DNA from: a bacterium
Lineage (GTDB): Bacteria; Verrucomicrobiota; Verrucomicrobiia; Verrucomicrobiales; Akkermansiaceae
Length of the DNA: 64,000 bases
Direction of reading: 5' to 3'
Assembly (NCBI GenBank): GCA_018222765.1
Contig: JAAEZT010000015.1
Coordinates: forward strand, 27,357 to 91,356
The position numbers were made by a program, and so were the translations under genes. The notes under the pieces were generated by a model, which saw nothing but the letters and a program-made list of their open reading frames with translations, searched no databases and was not told where the DNA came from. Positions 24,696-34,823 of this stretch are shown here, piece by piece; the stretch's first letter is position 1, and each line of letters opens with the position of its first letter.

Positions 24696-27600
24696 ATGGC
24701 CAGTAACATGTCAGCGTTGAACCCGGACCGGGCAACCCTCAATTTCCTTAATAGTTTCCCCGAAGCTGTGCGAAAGCGCGGTGAGCATTTACAGGAAGAG
24801 GGGGCTGTGACCCAGATTTTTGGAAATCACCTCTTTATTCAGGGGCGCGTTGAGGATAAATCCGGTGTGCATCGAACGACCCTGCGACTGCAGGGGAACC
24901 GTTGGTTTGGTAGTTGCTCCACCGACGACGATGAAACAGCCGGGGCGGTCATGTTTGCGGCCATGCTGGAGCGTTTGCACCGTGGGGAAGATCTTCCGGA
25001 ATCTCCCAATGAATTTGATGATACTCCGATTGTTGACCTGATTGAGGAGAAGCTTGATCGGGAATTGGACGACAAAGAGGCCGAGTTTGTCTCCAAAGTG
25101 GAGAAGCGCTATCGCCGATATGTCATCGAGGGTGAAATTCACGATCACGATATGGTTCGCTTAAATCCCCGCTGGGAGATCGCAAGTTACGAGCCGCTTG
25201 AACTCTGGCCTGTCCCTCCGGGGGATATTTTGGAGTTCTGGAACTACCTCGCCTACGCCTTCTATAAGAAGAAACTGCCATATGCTGACTTCATGGAGTG
25301 CATCACTGATCTCGAAGGAGTTCAGCGCCGGATGCACGACTGGGAGCAGGAGCGCGAGGTGGCAGCTTGGTATGACCGGATCGAAAGTGTTAATGACCGT
25401 CCTCCCCAGGAAATTCCTCATAAGATTGAATTTCGGCTTCTCTCGACGATTAACGAAGCTCGGGTTGAAGCTCGTGAAGAGGGAGAGGAAGAATGGACCT
25501 CGCTCCGCGAAAAAGGGGAGATTGAACGTATTCTGAAACTCTTTGATGCCGCCGCCCTGAGGATGGATGCCGCCAGCCGGATTTTGTGGGAACACTTCCT
25601 GCGCTTTTCCGAGAGGAGTGGGGAGACCTACCTCGATCTTGAGCAAGAAGAATCCTGTCGCTTCATGAACCTGCTGTTCCATCAGAAGGAGTTGGCTGGA
25701 TACCTCGTGAACCTCGATGAACGTCCGTTCAAGGTGGTTGATGAAAAGCTGAGTTGGATTTGTGACGATGACGCCATGGATCCAAATTCCTTCGCTCTCC
25801 AATTGGTGACGAAGTCAGGGGATTTCGTGTCTCACTCCGTTCGTTTGCTCCCTGGTCGGACCGAACTATACCAGTCAGATGAAACCGTCTTCCCCGGTCC
25901 TCCCCGTTGGTTGGAGGACACCGAGATCATGCCGCGCTACTCTATCCCCAAGTCGGTGATCGACAGCCTGGAAGGGGTGGAATTCCTGCGCAAAATTGGA
26001 TCAAGTCTGCCTCCTTCGATGAAGCGTCGGGTGACGGATTTGGATCTCTTCCCCCACTTCAAATTGTGGGTTGAGCAGGGGTTGACCGCTGCGGAAACCG
26101 AGCACCTTGTCGTTGATGTGAAGGCATTTGAAGCCAAAGGACGGCGGGAAGAGAAATTGATTAAAGCCGGATGGGATCTTATCGACCAAAAGCCGGTAAA
26201 AGGGAAAGCCCTACTGCGTTTCGCTCGGGAGAAACTTTATCCCGTGCCAAGTCTTCTTCTGGAGATGGGTCTGACCTATGACGAGAAGCTGGAAGCCTTC
26301 AAAGGACGGATTACCAAGCAGTTTCCTGAAAAATTCGCGGAATGGATTGAGTCCATGCCGGATTACCTCGAGTTGGACATCGAGCAGAAGCTCAAGACGA
26401 TTTTGGCCGATCCGGTGACCGCCGCAATTCGCTTCGAGGTCGTGAATCAGGAAATCGATTGGTTCGATCTCCGCGTTGTCATCGACGTCGAAGGCGTGAA
26501 TCTTTCCAAAGCGCAGATCCGTCAACTGGTTGCCGCTCGTGGTGGTTATGTTCGCATGGATGATGGTTCGTGGATGCGACTGGAAATTAAACTTGATCCC
26601 GATCAACGCGATGCCGTGACCAGACTGGGGCTCGATCCCTTCGATCTCTCTGGCGAAACCCACCGCATGCACGCCATGCAATTGGCAGATCCCAAGGCAG
26701 CCGAGGTCTTCGACCCAAAAGCCTGGAAGCGAATCAAGGATCGCGCCCGCGATATTCAGATCGATATCAAACCCGATGTTCCTGATGAGTTGAACGCAAA
26801 GTTGCGTCCGTATCAGGTCGAAGGATTCCAGTTCTTGGCTTACCTTTCGACCAATGGCTTCGGTGGAATCCTTGCGGATGACATGGGTCTTGGTAAAACG
26901 ATTCAGAGTATTACTTACATTCTTTGGTTACGCAAAAACGCCGAGTCTGACACGAAGATGAAGCGCCTCGGACCGGCTCTCGTGGTTTGTCCGAAATCCG
27001 TGCTTGATGTCTGGGCGACCGAGGCCGGGAAATTTGCTCCGGAATTAAAGGTAAAGGTCCTTCGCACTCGCGATGATCTTGATCTCAAGGAGGTCCGCGA
27101 AGAGCTCGACATTCTCGTTCTGAACTACGCTCAACTTCGCGTCTGCGGGGAGGAGTTGAACAAGATCCGCTGGCTAACCGTAATTCTCGATGAGGGACAG
27201 CAGATCAAGAACCCGGATTCAAAGGCTGCGAAGTGTGCCCGCGAACTGGATGCGGAAAATCGCCTTGTCCTCACTGGTACCCCGATTGAGAACCGTCTCA
27301 TGGACATGTGGTCGTTGATGGCCTTTGCGATGCCCGGTGTTCTGGGAACCCGCGCTTATTTTAAGCGCCGCTTTGACAAGCGGAAGGACCCGAGCAGTCA
27401 GAATCGTCTCGCTGCTCGTTTGCGTCCTTTCCTTCTTCGCCGGACCAAAGGTCAGGTGGCAAAAGATCTTCCGCCAAGAACGGAGGAAGAGGTTTTTGCT
27501 GGAATGGACGGAATTCAGGAAGAGCTCTATAAAGCCGAACTTAAGCGTATTCAGAAGGCTCTTCTCGGTCTCGATTCAGACGAAGCGGTTAAGAAGAACA

Positions 27601-28334
27601 GCTTCGCGATTCTTCAAGGGTTGATGCGTTTGCGTCAGATTTGTTGTCACCCTGGTCTTATCGATCCAAAGTGGCTCAAGGAGGAAAGTGCCAAGATGAA
27701 CGCATTGTTCTATCTGCTCGACCAGCTTCGCGAAGAAAACCACAAGGTGCTCGTCTTCTCGCAGTTCGTTTCCATGCTCGACATCATTAAGACGCGTCTT
27801 GAGGTTGAGAGTCGTCCGTTCAATTATCTCACTGGTCAAACTAAGGACCGGAAAGGGGAGATTGAAAAATTTCAAACGACCAAGGATCCATCGGTCTTCC
27901 TTCTCTCGCTCAAAGCGGGTGGTGCTGGTCTCAACCTGACCTCGGCGTCCTACGTGATCCTTTACGATCCATGGTGGAACCCTGCCGTAGAGAATCAGGC
28001 CATCGACCGGACGCATCGAATTGGACAGAAGAACAAGGTGATCGCCTATCGTCTCCTGACCCGCGATTCCGTGGAGGAGAAGATTCGGATCCTGCAACAT
28101 CAGAAGACGGCGCTCGTGACCAATATTCTCGGAGACGAAGGTTTTGCCTCGAATCTTGGAATGGAGGATCTCCAGTTTATCCTCAGCCACGGAGGTGGAG
28201 ATGAAGAGGACATGACGCCTCCGCCACCTAAGCCCCCGGCAGCGAAAAAGGCAGCTGTTAAGAAAGTCACTACTGTGACCAAGGTTGCCAAAAAAGCAGC
28301 CAAGAAGACGGCCAAAAAGACCCCCAAGAAATAG
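24696..28334 (+). CDS. SNF2-family DNA-dependent ATPase with lysine-rich tail
   Basis: A 1,212-residue Swi2/Snf2 ATPase. The first 690 residues are poorly conserved, as in bacterial SNF2 proteins. The motor follows: RPYQVEGFQFLAYL, Walker A DDMGLGKT near residue 726, Walker B DEGQQIKN near 831, TGTPIENRLMDMWSL, KVLVFSQF, LSLKAGGAGLNLT and DRTHRIGQ near 1103. Residues 1,170-1,212 are almost only Ala, Lys, Pro, Val and Thr, like eukaryotic histone H1 tails. ATG at 24696 is preceded by GAGA; 24708 is another option. A remodelling or transcription-recycling role (as RapA) is possible but unproven. Confidence 0.88.
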   Translation: MASNMSALNPDRATLNFLNSFPEAVRKRGEHLQEEGAVTQIFGNHLFIQGRVEDKSGVHRTTLRLQGNRWFGSCSTDDDETAGAVMFAAMLERLHRGEDLPESPNEFDDTPIVDLIEEKLDRELDDKEAEFVSKVEKRYRRYVIEGEIHDHDMVRLNPRWEIASYEPLELWPVPPGDILEFWNYLAYAFYKKKLPYADFMECITDLEGVQRRMHDWEQEREVAAWYDRIESVNDRPPQEIPHKIEFRLLSTINEARVEAREEGEEEWTSLREKGEIERILKLFDAAALRMDAASRILWEHFLRFSERSGETYLDLEQEESCRFMNLLFHQKELAGYLVNLDERPFKVVDEKLSWICDDDAMDPNSFALQLVTKSGDFVSHSVRLLPGRTELYQSDETVFPGPPRWLEDTEIMPRYSIPKSVIDSLEGVEFLRKIGSSLPPSMKRRVTDLDLFPHFKLWVEQGLTAAETEHLVVDVKAFEAKGRREEKLIKAGWDLIDQKPVKGKALLRFAREKLYPVPSLLLEMGLTYDEKLEAFKGRITKQFPEKFAEWIESMPDYLELDIEQKLKTILADPVTAAIRFEVVNQEIDWFDLRVVIDVEGVNLSKAQIRQLVAARGGYVRMDDGSWMRLEIKLDPDQRDAVTRLGLDPFDLSGETHRMHAMQLADPKAAEVFDPKAWKRIKDRARDIQIDIKPDVPDELNAKLRPYQVEGFQFLAYLSTNGFGGILADDMGLGKTIQSITYILWLRKNAESDTKMKRLGPALVVCPKSVLDVWATEAGKFAPELKVKVLRTRDDLDLKEVREELDILVLNYAQLRVCGEELNKIRWLTVILDEGQQIKNPDSKAAKCARELDAENRLVLTGTPIENRLMDMWSLMAFAMPGVLGTRAYFKRRFDKRKDPSSQNRLAARLRPFLLRRTKGQVAKDLPPRTEEEVFAGMDGIQEELYKAELKRIQKALLGLDSDEAVKKNSFAILQGLMRLRQICCHPGLIDPKWLKEESAKMNALFYLLDQLREENHKVLVFSQFVSMLDIIKTRLEVESRPFNYLTGQTKDRKGEIEKFQTTKDPSVFLLSLKAGGAGLNLTSASYVILYDPWWNPAVENQAIDRTHRIGQKNKVIAYRLLTRDSVEEKIRILQHQKTALVTNILGDEGFASNLGMEDLQFILSHGGGDEEDMTPPPPKPPAAKKAAVKKVTTVTKVAKKAAKKTAKKTPKK

Positions 28335-28352
28335 GGCTAAGCTCAGAATTTC

Positions 28353-28388
28353 AAAGCCCCGGAATGCGATTCGCAACCGGGGCTTTTT
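28353..28388. terminator. Bidirectional terminator between the SNF2 gene and metG
   Basis: Ten-base arms AAAGCCCCGG and CCGGGGCTTT, extended by an inner TGCGA/TCGCA stem, with T residues after and A residues before. It serves the convergent SNF2 and metG genes. Confidence 0.93.
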
Positions 28389-28399
28389 GTCGGGATGAA

Positions 28400-29965
28400 T
28401 TAAACTTCTTTCTCTTCCGCCTGAATGCGGGGGAAGACCGGCTTGGGCTTGCCGGTTTGGTGGCCGGCGGTGAGGAGGCCCCAGGAGAGTTGGTCGATGG
28501 TGAGGTCTTTGAGCGCCTCCTTTTTCAGTTGACCGAAAATTTTGTCTGCTGCTTCCGGAAGGATGGGGCGCAGCATTAGGGCGAGATGTGCGCAGGATTC
28601 AGCGGTGTGGGAGAGGACCTCGCCGACGCGTTTCATTTTTGATTCGTCTTTTTTCATTTCCCACGGCTTGTTCCGCTCGAGGTAGCCGTTGCAGTGAGTG
28701 ACGTGGTCGTTGATTGCTTGGAGGGCTATGCTGACTTCGCAATTGTCCATTGCCGTTTTGTAGGCTGCGGTGCAGGAGGCGAGCGATTTCCGGAGGGCAA
28801 TGTCTCCTTCGTCATTAGTGTCGGTCGCGCTGATGGTGGAGTTGCAGAATCCCTTGGTCATGTTGATCGACCGGTTGAGCAGATTGCCAAGATCGTTGGC
28901 AAGTTCGGTATTGAAGAGCATGACAAGCCGCTCGATGTCGAAGTCGCTGTCTTTCCCCGAGTTGATGTCACGGCAGAGGTAGTAGCGTAGGGCAGCCGTG
29001 CCGAACTTGTCCGAGAGTTCGTCGGGATCGACAATGTTGCCGAGGGACTTGGACATTTTGTCCCCGCGAATATTCCAAAATCCGTGAACGAGAAGGGTAG
29101 GCATCTCTTTAGCCTCAAAGCCCATCGCGTGGAGCATACAGGGCCAGTAAATCGCATGTGCCGGAACAAGAATATCTTTGCCGATGATTTGAAGGTCGGC
29201 GGGCCAGAGTTCTTCGAAATCAGGGAGGTCACTTCCGCCGGGCTTCTTGTATCCTGCGAGGGAGATGTAGTTAATCAGGGCATCAAACCAAACGTAGGTC
29301 ACGAAGTCGGGATCAAAGGGAAGGGGAATTCCCCAAGACATACGCTCCTTGGGACGGGAAATGCAAAGGTCGGTTTCGCCGGCGCGTTCGATAGCATTGA
29401 GGACCTCGCTTTTACGGAAGGTAGGGATGATTTTGAGGGCATCGTTTTCGATGGTGGACTTGAGCCAAACGGCGTGATCAGAGAGTTTAAAATACCAGTT
29501 CTCTTCTTCTCGCTCTTCGACCTCCCCCCATTCGGGACCAAATTCGCCTTCTTCATTCCGATCGCGGTCGGTGAGGTATTGTTCCTGTCGGACGGAGTAG
29601 AATCCGGCGTAGGATTTCTTGTAGAGAGATCCTTTGGCCTCGAGTTCGGTGAGGATGGCCTGGACGCAGGCCTTGTGGCGATCGTCGGTTGTTTCGGCCC
29701 AGCCGTCGTAGCGGACGTCGAGCTTGTCCCAGAGCTTGATAAAGCCCTTCGTGTTGCGCTTTGTTAATGTCGCAACATTGACGCCTTCGGCCTCTGCTGT
29801 CTTAACCATTTTCTGCCCGTGCTGATCAACCCCGGTCAGGAAATAAGCTTCCTCGCCTCGAAAGCGGCGATAGCGGGTAAGAACATCCGCGAGAATTTTT
29901 TCGTAAGCGTGGCCAATGTGGGGCTTACCATTTGGGTAGTCGATCGCGGTGGTAACAAAGAACAT
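28400..29965 (-). CDS. metG: Methionyl-tRNA synthetase
   Basis: Charges tRNA-Met. Class I signatures are present: HIGH at residues 16-19 in NGKPHIGHAYEKILADV, and KMSKSLGN near 300. The 521-residue protein resembles the shorter MetRS type, lacking the C-terminal tRNA-binding (EMAP-like) domain seen in longer forms. The frame remains open to 30160, but ATG at 29965 begins the conserved MFFVTTAIDYPNG. It starts 13 bases after the stop of the upstream TPR gene, and the two probably share a message. Confidence 0.95.
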   Translation of the reverse strand: MFFVTTAIDYPNGKPHIGHAYEKILADVLTRYRRFRGEEAYFLTGVDQHGQKMVKTAEAEGVNVATLTKRNTKGFIKLWDKLDVRYDGWAETTDDRHKACVQAILTELEAKGSLYKKSYAGFYSVRQEQYLTDRDRNEEGEFGPEWGEVEEREEENWYFKLSDHAVWLKSTIENDALKIIPTFRKSEVLNAIERAGETDLCISRPKERMSWGIPLPFDPDFVTYVWFDALINYISLAGYKKPGGSDLPDFEELWPADLQIIGKDILVPAHAIYWPCMLHAMGFEAKEMPTLLVHGFWNIRGDKMSKSLGNIVDPDELSDKFGTAALRYYLCRDINSGKDSDFDIERLVMLFNTELANDLGNLLNRSINMTKGFCNSTISATDTNDEGDIALRKSLASCTAAYKTAMDNCEVSIALQAINDHVTHCNGYLERNKPWEMKKDESKMKRVGEVLSHTAESCAHLALMLRPILPEAADKIFGQLKKEALKDLTIDQLSWGLLTAGHQTGKPKPVFPRIQAEEKEV

Positions 29966-29978
29966 TGAAAAGAATGAA

Positions 29979-30320
29979 TTAGAGATTGGTAACTTTGCCT
30001 CCCATCGAGAGGATGCGGGCGTTTCCTTTGGCGTGTTCGGCTTCGGCGATCTGGCCGTTGCGAACATACATTTGGGAGAGGCCGGTCCAGGCGAGGAGGT
30101 CGTTGGGTTCAAGCATGGTGGCTTTAATGCCGCAGCCGATGGCTTCCTTGACTTTTTCAAGTTTGAGGAGAGTCATGGCGAGAGCCTGCCAGCCGTCGAA
30201 GAAGTTGTCGTCGAGTTCGGTGGACTTCCGATAACAGGCTTCCGCGTGATCCAGCTCACCCATGGCGAGGTGCGTGTGACCCTGCTCGATGGCTTCGTCG
30301 CGTGCAGTGGTGTCGGCCAT
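29979..30320 (-). CDS. Small TPR protein
   Basis: A 113-residue cytoplasmic protein made of about three tetratricopeptide repeats: AIEQGHTHLAMGELDHAEAC, DGWQALAMTLLKLEKVKEAI and LAWTGLSQMYVRNGQIAEAE. The last unit bears the classic Gly-Ala spacing. No catalytic motif. It lies between the foldase gene and metG on the same strand with gaps of 14 and 13 bases, so all three may be co-transcribed. Probably a protein-interaction adaptor; partner unknown. Confidence 0.75.
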   Translation of the reverse strand: MADTTARDEAIEQGHTHLAMGELDHAEACYRKSTELDDNFFDGWQALAMTLLKLEKVKEAIGCGIKATMLEPNDLLAWTGLSQMYVRNGQIAEAEHAKGNARILSMGGKVTNL

Positions 30321-30334
30321 GGTTTGGAGAGTTG

Positions 30335-32533
30335 CTATTGCTGTTTGTCTCCAACAAGGATCACTTGGTTCTTTTCGTATTGCTCGTAGAGCCAGTTTTG
30401 GAAGGCGAGATAGCGGGCAAGACCGGACTGGTTATCGATCGAGCGATTGAGTTCCGAATTGTAGGCATCACTGACGGTGACTTCGCGTTTTTCGACGAAA
30501 ACGATGAGTGCTTTCTCCGGGTTGTCTTCACTCGGAGTGAATTTAACCTCGGCGATCTCTCCCGGATTGACATACTGGGCTGCCTCGAACGCTGGGGGAG
30601 CCTGCCCGCCAAACTGGGCCCGATACTGGATGGGGATTCCGCTGAGGTCGGGCTTGGCGAGATTGGGTTGCTTGCTAACAACAATTTTCTCATCGATGGC
30701 TTTGGCGGCTTCTTCGAAGGTTTTGCCTTCTTTGACGCTGGCGCTGAGCTTTTCGTGAAGTTCTTTGGCGCGGGCGATCATTTTATCTCGGGCGATTTTC
30801 TTCTTGAGGTCCACCGTTGCGCGGACTTTGGCTTCTTCATAGCTGAGCTGAACTGGAGCCACCGCTTCGTCAAGACGGCCAACGAACCAACCATCGCTGG
30901 TGCGATAAGGGTAGGTCAGTCTTTCATCCGGTTCACCATCGACAGGGGCGCGGAAGACGGCATCGGCGAGGGTGCTGATTCCGGAATCAGTATTTTTGCT
31001 GGTGATGCGTTGATCCAGTCCTTCGGCGGGTTTGCTTTGGGAGAAGAGTTCGCTGGTTTTCACCTCATATCCGGCATCAGCGGCATGCTTTTCAAAGTCG
31101 TTGCCGCCGTCGTTGATAAGGTCATCGAAGAAGTCCGAGATGTCATTACTCAGAGAGTCGACGGCCTTTTCCTTGTTCTGGAACGAGAGTTTGTCCCTGG
31201 GACTTTTTTCTGGGGCCGGTGCCGGCTTGGTCTCTACTTTCGGCTTGGCAGGGGCTTCTTTGATTTCTTCGGGAGTAGCTTTGGTCTCTTCAGCGGATTC
31301 AGCAGGTTTTTCATTAGTTTCCTTGGCTTCATCTTTGGCTTTTTCGGGTTCCGCAGCTTCTTTGGCGGGAGGGGCCGTTGTCTCTTCGCTTTTTGGAGCA
31401 GGGGTTTCTTCCTTCGTCGGAATTTCCGGGGCTGGTTCGCCCTGGGCTCCTGGATCGCCTTCTGCACCTTCTTCGGTGGTTTCGGCGGGAACTTCAGCTG
31501 GTTTCTCAGAAGATTCAGCGGTTTCTGTAGTTTCTCCGGACTCGGTAGTCTTTTCCGGAGTTGAGGGGGCTTCGCCATTCACCTCAGGCGCGGTAGTTTC
31601 TTCGCCTTTTTTCTTTTCAGCGTCGGCTTTGGCTTTCGCTTCTTCGGCTTTTTTCTTGGCCTCCTCGGCCGCCTTTCTCTCCTCTTCGGCCGCTTTAGCT
31701 TTTTCTTCTTCCTGCTTGTCGTATGCGGCCTGCCAATCTGGCTCGGCAAAGATATAAGTCGTCTTGCGGAGTTCGTCGGAGAAGTAGTTTTCTTTGTTTT
31801 CCTCGTAGAATGCTTTGATTTCCTCCTCGGTAGGCTTGAGGTCTTTCTCGAAGTCGAGCATGTCGAGCGTGACTTGCTGGGCGGTGATGTTTTGCTTGTC
31901 GAGACTGTAGTGGGTGGCTGCGGTCGAGGAGTCGACGGCGATACCGGCACCGAGGATCTTGGCAATGTTTTGCGCGGTCAGGAGGTCGCGAATATATTCG
32001 TTGAATCCGCGACTGCCGATGCCGAGGCGTCCGATCTTTTTCTCCATGAATTCGGAGAAGGCGACCTGGTCAAAATTTCCGTCCTGGTCAGCGAAGAGGA
32101 CTTTTTCGATGAAGGATTCGACCTCGTCGGGCCCCGGGGTGGCTCCATAGTCGAGTCCAGCTTCGCGAACTGCGATCCGATTGGCTAGGAATCGCCCGGG
32201 GTCACTGCCCTGGAGGTATTCGGTCATCTCGGTGAGAATTGAGGCGGCCGAAGTCATGGGGTTGGCGAGGACGCTGTCGCCGAGATAATGGCTCGCGATT
32301 ACCTTGCTGGATTGGGAAAGGGGACTTGCTTGCGCCAATGCGGATGGAATTTGCAAGGCGTTACCGGACATCCGGTCGAATTCCTTTTGGGAAACGGCGA
32401 CGCCATTGACTTCCATGACGGGTCTGCCGGCGAAACTATTGCGGGCAGTGTCGCCGAGGAAGACGAGTCCGATAAAGAGGAGGACCAGCACAACAATCAT
32501 GAGGCCGGTGTATTTGCGGATATTTTCAATCAT
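30335..32533 (-). CDS. PpiD/SurA-like membrane-anchored foldase with long charged insert
   Basis: A 732-residue protein with one N-terminal membrane anchor (YTGLMIVVLVLLFIGLVFLG) followed by a SurA_N-like start, RPVMEVNGVAVSQKEFDRM, typical of PpiD-type peptidyl-prolyl isomerase/chaperones. Between about residues 265 and 455 it has a very long low-complexity stretch rich in Glu, Ala, Lys, Pro and Thr (coiled-coil KAEEAKAKA followed by PAEVPAETTEEG). The rotamase-like part after it (DGWFVGRLDEAVAPVQLSYEE) is divergent. ATG at 32533 precedes the anchor; the open frame upstream to 32596 has no signal. It likely assists folding of exported proteins. Confidence 0.78.
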   Translation of the reverse strand: MIENIRKYTGLMIVVLVLLFIGLVFLGDTARNSFAGRPVMEVNGVAVSQKEFDRMSGNALQIPSALAQASPLSQSSKVIASHYLGDSVLANPMTSAASILTEMTEYLQGSDPGRFLANRIAVREAGLDYGATPGPDEVESFIEKVLFADQDGNFDQVAFSEFMEKKIGRLGIGSRGFNEYIRDLLTAQNIAKILGAGIAVDSSTAATHYSLDKQNITAQQVTLDMLDFEKDLKPTEEEIKAFYEENKENYFSDELRKTTYIFAEPDWQAAYDKQEEEKAKAAEEERKAAEEAKKKAEEAKAKADAEKKKGEETTAPEVNGEAPSTPEKTTESGETTETAESSEKPAEVPAETTEEGAEGDPGAQGEPAPEIPTKEETPAPKSEETTAPPAKEAAEPEKAKDEAKETNEKPAESAEETKATPEEIKEAPAKPKVETKPAPAPEKSPRDKLSFQNKEKAVDSLSNDISDFFDDLINDGGNDFEKHAADAGYEVKTSELFSQSKPAEGLDQRITSKNTDSGISTLADAVFRAPVDGEPDERLTYPYRTSDGWFVGRLDEAVAPVQLSYEEAKVRATVDLKKKIARDKMIARAKELHEKLSASVKEGKTFEEAAKAIDEKIVVSKQPNLAKPDLSGIPIQYRAQFGGQAPPAFEAAQYVNPGEIAEVKFTPSEDNPEKALIVFVEKREVTVSDAYNSELNRSIDNQSGLARYLAFQNWLYEQYEKNQVILVGDKQQ

Positions 32534-32705
32534 GGCAGGAGTATCTGTGAAGCGGAATAGGTGATCTTGCTCCGAGAGCGGAGAGTTAAGGGGCAAGGGG
32601 GCCCCGGGGCAAGTCTGTTGGCGGAAATTTCAGTGTAAATTTGCCTTTCGGCAACCCGGGAAGAATTAAAATTCCGTTTTTTGTGCTCCGGTGTAGGTTT
32701 TCGCC

Positions 32706-34823
32706 ATGATTCGCAAGGTGGTCTTAATGACGTTGGTTGTTTTTTCTTCAATTGCTCCATGTTTTGGAGAGGAAAAGAGGGCGAATCGCCTGGTTAAGGA
32801 AAAATCACCTTATTTGTTGCTCCATGCCCATAATCCGGTGGATTGGTATCCTTGGGGCGAGGAAGCCTTCGCGAAGGCAAAGAAGGAAAATAAGCTAATC
32901 CTTCTGAGTGTGGGCTATTCTACCTGCCATTGGTGTCATGTCATGGAGCGGGAATCGTTCGAAAACGAGGAGATCGCGAAATTTCTCAATGAAAATTACG
33001 TGTCGATCAAATTGGATCGGGAAGAGCGGCCGGACGTGGACCAGGTCTACATGACCGCTTTGCAGGCTCTGACCCGTCAAAATGGCGGCTGGCCTCTGAA
33101 TATGTTTCTTACGCCGGATCTCAAGCCGTTTTTCGGAGGGACGTATTTCCCGCCCAAGGATCAACAGGGTAGGATGGGATTCAAGACAGTGCTTTCGGAA
33201 GTTCAGAAGGTATGGAAAACCAAGCCCGAGGAGATTTTAAACCAGGCCAAGTTGGGGCATGGTCAAATGGAGGAATATTTTACCGGGGCCCTTAAGCTTT
33301 CCGCAGCTAAGGAAGATTTGAATCAAGTCTTGGTCGATGAATCTGTCGCGCAGGCTTTGGATCAAATTGATCCGGCTTGGGGTGGATTGGGAAAAGAGAT
33401 GAAATTTCCCCAGGTGAATACTTTCAGGTTGATGCTGCAATCGGTGGACAAAGAAACCCGCCAAGCTGCCATCATGACCTGCCAGAAGATGATGAACGGC
33501 GGGATTCACGACCAAGTGGGTGGAGGATTTCATCGGTATGCCGTCGACCGGGAATGGCTGGTGCCTCATTTTGAGAAAATGCTCTATGATCAAGCCCAGC
33601 TTCTGGACTTGTATCTGGATGCTTGGTTGGTAAGTGGCGAGAAGGATTTTCAAGAAGTGGCACGTGGTATTGCCGACTATGTTTTGCGAGATCTGACACA
33701 TCCGGAAGGAGGCTTCTATTGTGCGGAGGACGCCCAGAGCGAGGGGAAGGAAGGTAAATATTTTTGTTGGACGCTGGAGGAATTGAAGAAGGTTCTATCC
33801 GGGGACGAAGTGAAGTTGGCGCGAGATGTTCTTGGTGTGACCGAGCAGGGAAATTTTGTTGATCATAGTGATCCCGAAGCTTTGCCGAATCAGAATGTCC
33901 TCCATTACAAGAAAGTGCGGGCATCCTTGAGTGGCGAGGAGACTGTCGCAGTAAAAGGGATTCTGGAGAAGCTGGCAAAAGTGAGGGCGAAGCGCGTGCC
34001 GCCGCCGACAGACGACAAGGTATTGGCGTCGTGGAATGGATTAATGATTGGATCAATGGCCAGAGCCGGAAGAGTGCTCGGTGAGCAGAAGTATCTGCAG
34101 GCCGCCGAAAAAGCGCATCGCTTTGTGAAGGCAAAGCTGTGGGATGCCGAGAAGGAACGTCTTTCCCACCGCTGGAGGGACGGCGAAAAGGATGAGACCT
34201 TACAAGCGGAGAGTTATCTCTTTTTTCTGCGGGGAACACGTCAATTGTATGAAGCGACCCTTGATGCTGGGGTGCTGGCATTTGCGGTGAAGTTGGCAGA
34301 GGAATCAAAAAAGCATTTTTACGATGAGGAGAATGGGGGATTTTTTCAGGGGGAGAAGCGTGATGATTTGGTGCTCAGGTTGAAAGGTCAGCACGATTCG
34401 GCCATCCCCACAGAGAGTTCGGTGGCGGTGAGGGAATTTTTGATTCTAGCCGAAATTACCGGGAGAAAGGATTTTTCGGAGGTAGCGGAAAAGACCCTTC
34501 GGGCTTATGTCCCTCTGATTCGGGAGGCTCCGGGTGGAATGGGGGAAATGATTCGAGGAATGAGGATGTATCTCAAGAAGCCTGCCCGCCTCGTAATTGT
34601 GGGTCAGGAGGGACAGCAGGAGATGTTGAATTTGGCGGCGAAGCATCCCGATCCCAATATGATTTTGCTAAGCTCGAATGGACCGGTCAGTGACTTTACC
34701 AAGACCTTGAAGCCGAGAGGGGACAAAGCGACAGCCTATTATTGTGAAGGGGAAACCTGTCAGCTGCCGGTCAACACGCCTGAAAAATTACAGGCTTTGC
34801 TTCTCAAGCAGAGCGCAAAGTAA
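32706..34823 (+). CDS. DUF255 thioredoxin-domain protein (YyaL/SPATA20-like), exported
   Basis: A 705-residue protein. A signal peptide ([17 protein letters not shown]) is followed by the DUF255 thioredoxin-like domain with the family hallmark [18 protein letters not shown] and active-site-like CHWCH in [16 protein letters not shown]-terminal (alpha/alpha)6-barrel-like region follows, with [20 protein letters not shown] and [13 protein letters not shown]. Homologs exist from bacteria to humans without a defined reaction. Export would place it in the periplasm, unusual for the family as I know it. Its end overlaps the convergent phosphoesterase gene by 20 bases. Confidence 0.88.
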   Translation: MIRKVVLMTLVVFSSIAPCFGEEKRANRLVKEKSPYLLLHAHNPVDWYPWGEEAFAKAKKENKLILLSVGYSTCHWCHVMERESFENEEIAKFLNENYVSIKLDREERPDVDQVYMTALQALTRQNGGWPLNMFLTPDLKPFFGGTYFPPKDQQGRMGFKTVLSEVQKVWKTKPEEILNQAKLGHGQMEEYFTGALKLSAAKEDLNQVLVDESVAQALDQIDPAWGGLGKEMKFPQVNTFRLMLQSVDKETRQAAIMTCQKMMNGGIHDQVGGGFHRYAVDREWLVPHFEKMLYDQAQLLDLYLDAWLVSGEKDFQEVARGIADYVLRDLTHPEGGFYCAEDAQSEGKEGKYFCWTLEELKKVLSGDEVKLARDVLGVTEQGNFVDHSDPEALPNQNVLHYKKVRASLSGEETVAVKGILEKLAKVRAKRVPPPTDDKVLASWNGLMIGSMARAGRVLGEQKYLQAAEKAHRFVKAKLWDAEKERLSHRWRDGEKDETLQAESYLFFLRGTRQLYEATLDAGVLAFAVKLAEESKKHFYDEENGGFFQGEKRDDLVLRLKGQHDSAIPTESSVAVREFLILAEITGRKDFSEVAEKTLRAYVPLIREAPGGMGEMIRGMRMYLKKPARLVIVGQEGQQEMLNLAAKHPDPNMILLSSNGPVSDFTKTLKPRGDKATAYYCEGETCQLPVNTPEKLQALLLKQSAK

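Noticed and set aside
30302..31757. Long plus-strand frames opposite the foldase gene
   Set aside because: They are Phe/Gly/Ser-rich shadows created by the Glu/Ala/Lys low-complexity region on the other strand.
33655..33680. TGGCACGTGGTATTGC resembling a sigma-54 promoter
   Set aside because: The GG-to-GC spacing is eleven instead of ten and it lies inside a coding sequence with no gene start after it.
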